A stretch of DNA of 64,000 bases, from NCBI GenBank assembly GCA_032622095.1, contig CP136068.1, positions 7,417,314 through 7,481,313 on the forward strand, given 5' to 3'. A model generated the notes under the pieces. It had not been told where the DNA came from. It saw only the letters and a list, made by a program, of their open reading frames with translations, and made no database searches. Within the stretch, counting starts at the first letter, position 1; every line of letters begins with the position of its first letter. Position numbers and translations under genes: made by a program. The DNA comes from Siphonodentalium dalli. Lineage: Eukaryota; Mollusca; Scaphopoda; Gadilida; Siphonodentaliidae. This document shows positions 57,480-64,000 of this stretch, in pieces.

Positions 57480-57612
57480 AGGGGGGGGGGGCGGAAAAAA
57501 ACTGAAGACACAGGGTGGAAAAAACTGTTTTCTTCGGTTTGGATACCCCCCCCCCCCAAACAGCAAAAACTGGAGTTTTTTTTCACTGACCATTGCCCCC
57601 CCCCCCCCCCCA
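57480..57612. repeat. poly-G and poly-C runs
   Basis: Runs of 9 to 13 G or C lie at about 57481, 57547 and 57596. The frames of 80-97 codons across them on both strands owe their proline and glycine content to the runs and are not genes. Run length may also be unreliable in the assembly. Confidence 0.85.
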
Positions 57613-57958
57613 GAAAAATCAAATCTACCCCAGCCGGACAACAACTCGGTTTGACTGGAAACCGAAAAAAAAACACTGGAGTGTATATCATAAATTGTTG
57701 CAATTCACGAGAAGGTGCTTGGTAACTTAGTTTAGATTATTATGACTAAAATGGTCATTGTCTACCAGTAGGACGCACATTTGTACCCCGTGATGTCATG
57801 ACATGCATGTACAAACATGTATATTGCTGATCGCAACGCTTTGTATGCACTTTAAAAAATGACAACTAGTCATTACCTCGACTTTGAAAAAGATGCAAAT
57901 GAGATGAGTGAGATACCAGAATATAACTGTTTTATGATACCATTGGAAGAGAAATTGT

Positions 57959-58953
57959 TTAAGGGCTTTGTGGACCCAATTTTTTCCAAAATTTCCCTAA
58001 ATTTTATAGAGTCAGAATAAAGGTTTCTGTTCATGTATATTAGTAATAATAGAAACCATGCACATTGATGCAGCATTTTGAGAGTATACTTCGTGGTGGA
58101 TTATGTTAGAAATACAAAATGTTAACTTTATATTTCAAAAAAAATTATTTACAGACAATGGTCCAAGAAAAACAAAGTCCAAATTTAAGAATCAAATATG
58201 GGAATATGTACTGAACTCTGTGATGAATGATGTATTACAAAAAGAATATTATATTTCTTGAGTGTTCTTTGATAAAATGACTTTGAACCGGTTGTTGACA
58301 AATGATATACTAACTTCAGAATATGGTTGACTGAGAGGCAGCAGTTAATGGGTCAACCTTTCATGGCTGATGTCCAGTCCGATATGAATGGCTTTTTACC
58401 AGTGTCAACAGGTGTCAAACTTCCACATGCGTGTTCACCCTGAGTGAGTGGTGACCTACTTACTAGAATTACTGTGGAAATCTGGTAGGGGTATGATTGA
58501 GGATTAGCATTCTATTGTCAACAGAGTCCAGAGCAGTTACAATGGCCAGCTGTTAACCCGTGCCTGCTACCACCCACATAGCCAACATTCAAGCAAGTAT
58601 ATATCATTTGTCAACAACCGGTTCAAAGTAATTTTATCAAAGAACACTCAAGAAATATAATATTTTTTTTGTAATACATCATTCATCACAGTGTTCAGTA
58701 CATATTCCCATATTTGATTCTTAGATTTGGACTTTGTTTTTCTTGGACCATTGCCTGTACATTTTTTTTTTTTAAATCTCAATAAAGTTCACAATTTGTA
58801 TTTCTAACATAATCCACCATGAAGTATACTCTCAAAATGTTGCATCAATGGGCTCGGTTTATATTATGACTAATATACATGAACAGAATCCTTTATTTGG
58901 ACTCTATAAAATTTTGGGACATTTTGGAACAATTGGGTCCACAAAGCCCTTAA
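57959..58953. repeat. 1-kb inverted repeat with 355-bp arms
   Basis: Arms 57959-58310 and 58597-58953 are closely similar in reverse complement, roughly 90 percent by eye. Examples are TTAAGGGCTTTGTGGACCCA at the outer edge and TTTGAACCGGTTGTTGACAA near the inner edge. The loop is about 286 bp. Looser similarity continues outward (CATTGTCTACCAGT on the left, ACTGGTAGACACTG on the right). No coding capacity. Confidence 0.9.
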
Positions 58954-59680
58954 TACATGGGATAGTTCTGCAGTAAAAAAATGCCAGATAAGCGATCGCA
59001 GGGTAGAATTCTGCATTCGACTGGTAGACACTGACATAGTCGGCATTATTAAGAGGGTGAATGTGGTCAATATCACATGTAAACCAAGAGAGTGGTTATC
59101 CAAAATTGTTTTATGTGGATTGTACTACTCATGTATATATGATTTGGATATTAAGCCTTTAAGGTTAATCCATATTCTATAAAATGAGAGAAAATTGAAG
59201 TTGTGAGTCTGAAAATACATATTTGGAAAAAAATTACATGCAATTTTTTTCAGACAACCCCCCTCCCCCCAAATGAATAAGGAAAACATTTACGTGTTTT
59301 TTTTTTACGCCTATGTACCCCCTCCCCCACCCCGGTACGTTGTGTCCCGCAGATTTTTTTCCGCCCCCCCCCCCTGCCATATCATTGATTTCGTGCAAGG
59401 CCTAATCAATCAATGAATAAAAATTGTGTAGGTCTAGAACTTACCTTCTTGTATCTTAGCGTCGATGGTGAAGTTTGCGAGATCAATTAATTTAGCTATT
59501 GCAGCGGATTGATCAAGTTAAAGTCAAGCAAACGATATTGAAACCACATGGGCGATTAATAACCGGAAGTATTAAAACAAAAACGTACTCAGTAAAATTC
59601 GTACATCCGTTCCTCCCTCAGCGTCGTCGCCAGGGATGGCACTGTGTTGACCAGCGCACCGTCGATTCGGTAGCCGACGT
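58954..59680. other. unassigned, C-rich runs
   Basis: C-rich runs at about 59258-59275, 59318-59332 and 59363-59374. No gene supported. Confidence 0.4.
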
Positions 59681-59689
59681 TAAATGGAT

Positions 59690-61600
59690 TCAGTTCGTAA
59701 ATACAACGTTTTGATTCTGACGCCGCATGGACGTTGGATTCAGGTCGAAAACTTTCATTCTAGAATATGTTGGAATAAAATCTGCTACACGACGTTGCTA
59801 CGACGTCAACGACTGACGTAAATACAACGTTTTGATTTTGACGTCGCATGGACGTTGGATTCAGGTCGAAAACTTTCATTCTAGAATATGTTGGAATAAA
59901 ATATGCTACACGACGTAGCTATGACATCAACGACTGACGTAGATACAACGTTTTGATTCTGACGTCGCATGGACGTTGGGTTCAGGTCGAAAACTTTCAT
60001 TATAGAATATGTTGGAATAAAATCTGCTACATGACGTTGCCACGACGTCAACGACTGACGTAGATACAACGTTTTGATTCTGACGTCGCATGGACGTTGG
60101 GTTCAGGTCGAAAACTTTCATTGTAGAATATGTTGGAATAAAATCTGCCACATGACGTTGCCACGACGTCAACGACTGACATAAATACAACGTTTTTATT
60201 CTGACGTCGCATGGACGTTGGATTCAGGTCGAAAACGTTTATTCTAGAATATGTTGGAATAAAATCTGCTACACGACGTTGCTACGACGTCAACGACTGA
60301 CGTAAATACAACGTTTTGATTCTGGCGTCGCATGGACGTTGGATTCAGGTCGAAAACTTTCATTCTAGAATATGTTGGAATAAAATCAACTACACGACGT
60401 TGCTACGCCGTCAACGACTGACGTAAATACAACGTTTTGATTCTGACGTCGCATGGACGTTGGATTCAGGTCGACAACTTTCATTCTAGAATATTTTGGA
60501 ATAAAATCTGATACACGACGTTGCTACGACGTCAACTACTGACGTAAATACAACGTTTTGATACTGACGTCGCATGGACGTTGGATTCAGGTCGAAAACT
60601 TTCATTCTAGAATATGTTGGAATAATATATGCTACATGACGTTGCTACGACGTCAACGACTGACATAAATACAACGCTTTTATTCTGACGTCGCATGGAT
60701 GTTGGATTCAGGTCGAAAACTTTTATTCTAGAATATGTTGGAATAAAATCTGCTACACGACTTGCTACGACGTCAACGACTGACGTAAATACAACCTTTT
60801 GATTCTGACGTCGCATGGACGTCGGATTCAGGTCGACAACTTTCATTCTAGAATATGTTGGAATAAAATCTGATACACGACTTGCCACGACGTCAACGAC
60901 TGACATAAATACAACGTTTTTATTCTGACGTCGCATGGACGTTGGATTCAGGTCGAAAACGTTTATTCTAGAATATGTTGGAATAAAATCTGCTACACGA
61001 CGTTGCTACGACGTCAACGACTGACGTAAATACATCGTTTTGATTCTGGCGTCGCATGGACGTTGGATTCAGGTCGAAAACTTTCATTCTAGAATATGTT
61101 GGAATAAAATCAACTACACGACGTTGCTACGCCGTCAACGACTGACGTAAATACAACGTTTTGATTCTGACGTCGCATGGACGTTGGATTCAGGTCGACA
61201 ACTTTCATTCTAGAATATGTTGGAATAAAATATGATACACGACGTTGCTACGACGTCAACTACTGACGTAAATACAACGTTTTGATTCTGACGTCGCATG
61301 GACGTTGGATTCAGGTCGAAAACTTTCATTCTAGAATATGTTGGAATAATATATGCTACATGACGTTGCTACGACGTCAACGACTGACATAAATACAACG
61401 CTTTTATTCTGACGTCGCATGGACGTTGGATTCAGGTCGAAAACTTTTATTCTAGAATATGTTGGAATAAAATCTGCTACACGACTTGCTACGACGTCAA
61501 CGACTGACGTAAATACAACGTTTTGATTCTGACGTCGCATGGACGTTGGATTCAGGTCGACGACGTCGCGACCTAAATCCAACCAATATCCAACGTCAGT
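59690..61600. repeat. 121-bp satellite with six-unit higher-order period
   Basis: About 16 copies of a 121-bp unit: GACGTAAATACAACGTTTTG, GACGTCGCATGGACGTTGG, ATTCAGGTCGAAAACTTTC and TAGAATATGTTGGAATAAAA. Variant units recur together at about 721-726 bp, that is every six monomers: for example ACATAAATACAACGTTTTTA at 60178 and 60900, ATCAACTACACGACG at 60385 and 61109, and ACAACGCTTTTATTC at 60671 and 61393. Frames on the minus strand (62-109 codons) translate the repeat and are not genes. Confidence 0.94.
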
Positions 61601-61622
61601 TCGACGTCGTGTGCCTACTGGG

Positions 61623-62140
61623 ATAGGCGTTTGTTAAAGCATTTATTGCGAGGGTCTTAATTGCAAATAAGAGTCCTTTATCATCATGCCGTCATAAAAA
61701 CTGGTAACTTGTTTACTTAGAAGCCACAACATGCAAATAACAAACATATTCCTGTATAATATTCATATATGAACATACACTACTCTCCTCGATGGAGGCG
61801 TTATCGGTATGCTTGTACAGTCTGTCAGAATGACTGAGGTGCTTTAAAGATTATCCAGCACGTAGAGGTGTTTTAATTGTCTATTGTTTGTGGTTTTCTT
61901 GTGCTTCAGATACTGATGAAATAACGCGGCTAAGCTGATAATCTGACATTTAGTGATTTCATTGGCCGTTTTACGGTGTGATATGAACACATCTCAATTA
62001 TCCGAGATGGTCGCCATTACATGGCATGTATCCCAGTAAAATATGTGCATGCAACGTTCGTGATATTCGAGGGACTACATATGTATACACAATCATGTAT
62101 TTAATAACAATTCGAGTGCCACACGTAAGTTTTTCAGTCA
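61623..62140. other. unassigned stretch
   Basis: Flank of the large element. Nothing recognised. Confidence 0.4.
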
Positions 62141-62158
62141 ATAAACACTACGTCCAAT

Positions 62159-62665
62159 CAGTGCTATAAGGTCGTAATTTTCATTTTGGCGGGAAATGAG
62201 TATTTTATATCATTCGAATCGTGAGAAAAAATCCAATCCGATGGGCCAAACTATTTTTGCTTTGGACGGCAAATATTTTCACAAACCAGAGACACAAATG
62301 TCGTATCTCCAGCGATCTTCACAATTATTCGTGCTATAAGGTCGTATGTCCAACAGCAGCCAATCGGATGATCCAGGTTGTCCACGTGACTTCTGTTTTT
62401 TTTTGTAAATTCTCAAATGTGTGCTATATGGTCGTATCTCCATGTTAGTCACGTGATCATTTGGTGATTTAAATTTTGTGATTGTTCCACAAATTTCTGT
62501 ATGATGGTGCACATGAGTGAATATTCATAATGTATAATAGGCACTTCTTAGTTCATAGACACATGCGATTGCCACCATATTTAGCTTAACCTGTATTTAT
62601 TAGCACAACTTCCTTATAGCACGGAAACCAATCGGCGTTGGCTTACGCAAAAGGTCGTATCTCCA
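62159..62665. repeat. dispersed GTGCTATAAGGTCGTA motif
   Basis: The 16-mer GTGCTATAAGGTCGTA occurs near 62161 and 62331, as GTGCTATATGGTCGTA near 62420, and as AAAGGTCGTATCTCC near 62650. TATCTCC follows in several cases. Spacing is irregular (170, 89 and 230 bp), so this is not a simple tandem array. Function unknown. Confidence 0.7.
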
Positions 62666-62669
62666 AACA

Positions 62670-63740
62670 AGTTATTGCTTGTTAAAAGAAAACAAGTGAG
62701 TAAACAGAAAAAGTATGTGGTTCAATGGACAGCTAATGTCAGTTTTCATTGGGATAAATACAACAATACGTTATGCTTTGTCAACATTTGGAGAATCTAT
62801 TTTGTAACTTGTCTTGTAATCGCTGGGCACCGGCTTCCGGCATTTGGGCTTTTAGTCACAACTAAAATAGAACATAAGTGAGAATGATAACAAATGAAGA
62901 GCGCAAATCTCTAAAAAGAAATCACCTTTGATGCATCTTTTGATACATTGTGTATATTCGTATTTTGTGGATGAAGTGCTGCTAAGATCGGCTTAGTTGG
63001 GACGATAAAACGGCTTCAGTCGGCCATTCTATTTTTTATGAGAAAAACGGAGCGCTCTTTCTTGGAGCGAATTTCTGCAACAATTTCACTGATTAGTGGA
63101 CCTATTTGGAAAAATTTACATTCCCTGTGTCTAATCCTACATTTTCATATACGATACACCCCATTATATATCAGCTGAAATCGATATTGTTATTGTAAAC
63201 TCCGAGTCTATTTTTAGCTGTTTTCATCGGCGCCGATATATACTGAGATTTCGTGTTCGCCATTTCAATATTCGTACTAAAACAGCCATATTGTAGCAAA
63301 AAACGAATACGCAGTATTCCACTGCGTATTTTGAGATCTAACGTTTGTTGTTTGCCAACGGTTTTATCGAGAAATCTAAATGATAAACATTGATGTCGAA
63401 CGCAGTTTTCCATGTTTCGTAGCACCTTACCTTGGGTGGGTTAATCGTTCTCTAGATGTGCATACAGCACAGCTTCGCTCGAATTAATAGATTGTTGTTG
63501 TGCGATAGATGATAAACTGCATGTTAATACAAAGTTTGCTTGTAGGCATAGCGTTATAGCTGTAACAATACATTTATCACATGATTAGCGCTATTTTCCG
63601 ATGTAATATTCGAGCGTAATAGACACGTGTAATATCGTCGCGTGCAATGACGTCACGCTGCTCTTTGGGACAATGATCGCTGGCTGCAGTTAATTGTTGT
63701 TTTCGATAAACTTTTAGCGATTATATGATCATGTGATAAA
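62670..63740. other. unassigned stretch
   Basis: A small hairpin ATACGCAGTATTCCACTGCGTAT lies at about 63308. Frames of 68 and 84 codons (62675-62881 plus, 63171-63425 minus) have no recognised product. Confidence 0.4.
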
Positions 63741-63743
63741 AAG

Positions 63744-63877
63744 TATATCAAACTCGTTCTATTTAATACGTAATTTATCAACCTCGTCCACTAAATTCTA
63801 TTTGAGCCTCGGTTTCAAATCGAATTTAGTGAACTCGGTTGATAAATTCCGTATAAAATAGTAACTCGTTTGAGATC
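63744..63877. repeat. 134-bp palindrome punctuated by CTCG
   Basis: Segments mirror each other about 63810. CTCG stands at 63753-63756, 63783-63786, 63808-63811 (the centre), 63834-63837 and 63865-63868, always on the plus strand. Segment pairs are AATTTATCAAC against GTTGATAAATT and CACTAAATTC against GAATTTAGTG, with the outer TATCAAA facing TTTGAGAT. Its sequence is unrelated to 16910-17049 but the design is the same. Pairing within segments has a few mismatches, so it is older or less constrained. Confidence 0.88.
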
Positions 63878-64000
63878 CTCTATTTCTACAGCTGTTTCAT
63901 GCTGTTCCACGCCATTGATTTCGACAATTTTATGTTAGGCCAGTCGTCGACCGAATAATGCAACTTCTGCTAGTCGGAATACCAGGGACCTTATGGGTTC
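63878..64000. other. unassigned right edge
   Basis: Nothing is recognised between the palindrome and the end of the window. Confidence 0.4.

Larger units (their letters stand above)
53761..61622. mobile_element. 7.9-kb terminal-inverted-repeat element with satellite ends
   Basis: The left end CCCAGTGGGCACATGACGTC is matched in inverted form at 61603-61622 with 18 of 20 bases identical. Just inside lie a satellite of 83-bp units (left) and one of 121-bp units (right), both built on GACGTTGGATT. AT flanks both ends and may be a 2-bp target duplication or part of the repeat. The interior has several fold-back segments and no recognisable transposase. I read it as a large non-autonomous DNA transposon whose subterminal repeats expanded, with other insertions nested within. 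Superfamily is not assigned. Confidence 0.75.

Noticed and set aside
57372-57703. Proline- and glycine-rich frames on both strands
   Set aside because: They come from homopolymer C and G runs.
59690-61600. Minus-strand frames up to 109 codons with a repeated MRRQN motif
   Set aside because: They follow the 121-bp satellite (one extra base beyond a multiple of three, so frames break), and there is no gene context.

Overview
This window looks like nuclear DNA from an invertebrate animal, most likely marine and possibly a mollusc. It is AT-rich and gene-poor, it has GT-AG introns, and it is full of satellites, fold-back DNA and transposon remains. The species guess rests only on the style of the repeats and is weak. 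I see no bacterial or organelle features. Coordinates of repeats are by eye and may be off by a few tens of bases. Identities are visual estimates.

Only one host gene can be supported. It lies on the minus strand between about 37.07 and 48.30 kb and encodes part of a single-pass membrane receptor or adhesion protein. The order is Ig-like exon, Ig-like exon, fibronectin type III exon, transmembrane exon, then a 28-nt microexon carrying the basic stop-transfer stretch. Every junction is in phase. The 5' exons (signal peptide, further domains) and the rest of the cytoplasmic tail were not found. Both Ig-like domains lack the usual disulfide cysteine pair.

The best-preserved coding DNA is a non-LTR retrotransposon (LINE) at 9.8-14.4 kb. 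ORF1 and ORF2 are both open, and ORF2 has an AP-type endonuclease, a reverse transcriptase and a C-terminal CCHC motif. It sits in a nested structure. A segmental duplication has one uninterrupted copy (18.43-19.74 kb). In the other copy (4.2-4.57 kb plus 15.7-17.4 kb) about 11.1 kb has been inserted. The insert is a head-to-tail pair of units sharing start, middle and end blocks: a 0.73-kb unit without ORFs and a 10.4-kb unit that holds the LINE and a decayed DIRS-like tyrosine-recombinase retroelement.

Layout: 0-4.2 kb satellites (45-bp, about 14-bp, about 300-bp and GGTACTC-palindrome arrays); 4.2-15.7 kb nested insertion; 15.7-19.7 kb duplicated segment with a 140-bp palindrome and a 55-bp satellite; 21-27 kb nuclear-receptor-like half-site repeats and inverted arrays around a broken FLYWCH/MULE transposase; 29-33 kb small DNA transposons (one hAT-like with a perfect 8-bp target duplication, one piggyBac-like); 37-48 kb receptor gene with a 2.4-kb inverted duplication in its largest intron; 51-53 kb degenerate repeats; 53.76-61.62 kb a large terminal-inverted-repeat element with a satellite at each end; 61.6-64 kb unassigned DNA ending in a palindrome.

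The most unusual observation is a shared design in two unrelated palindromes, at 16910-17049 and 63744-63877. Each is cut into segments by CTCG tetranucleotides that sit at mirror positions but all point the same way, so they are exactly where base pairing of the arms fails.
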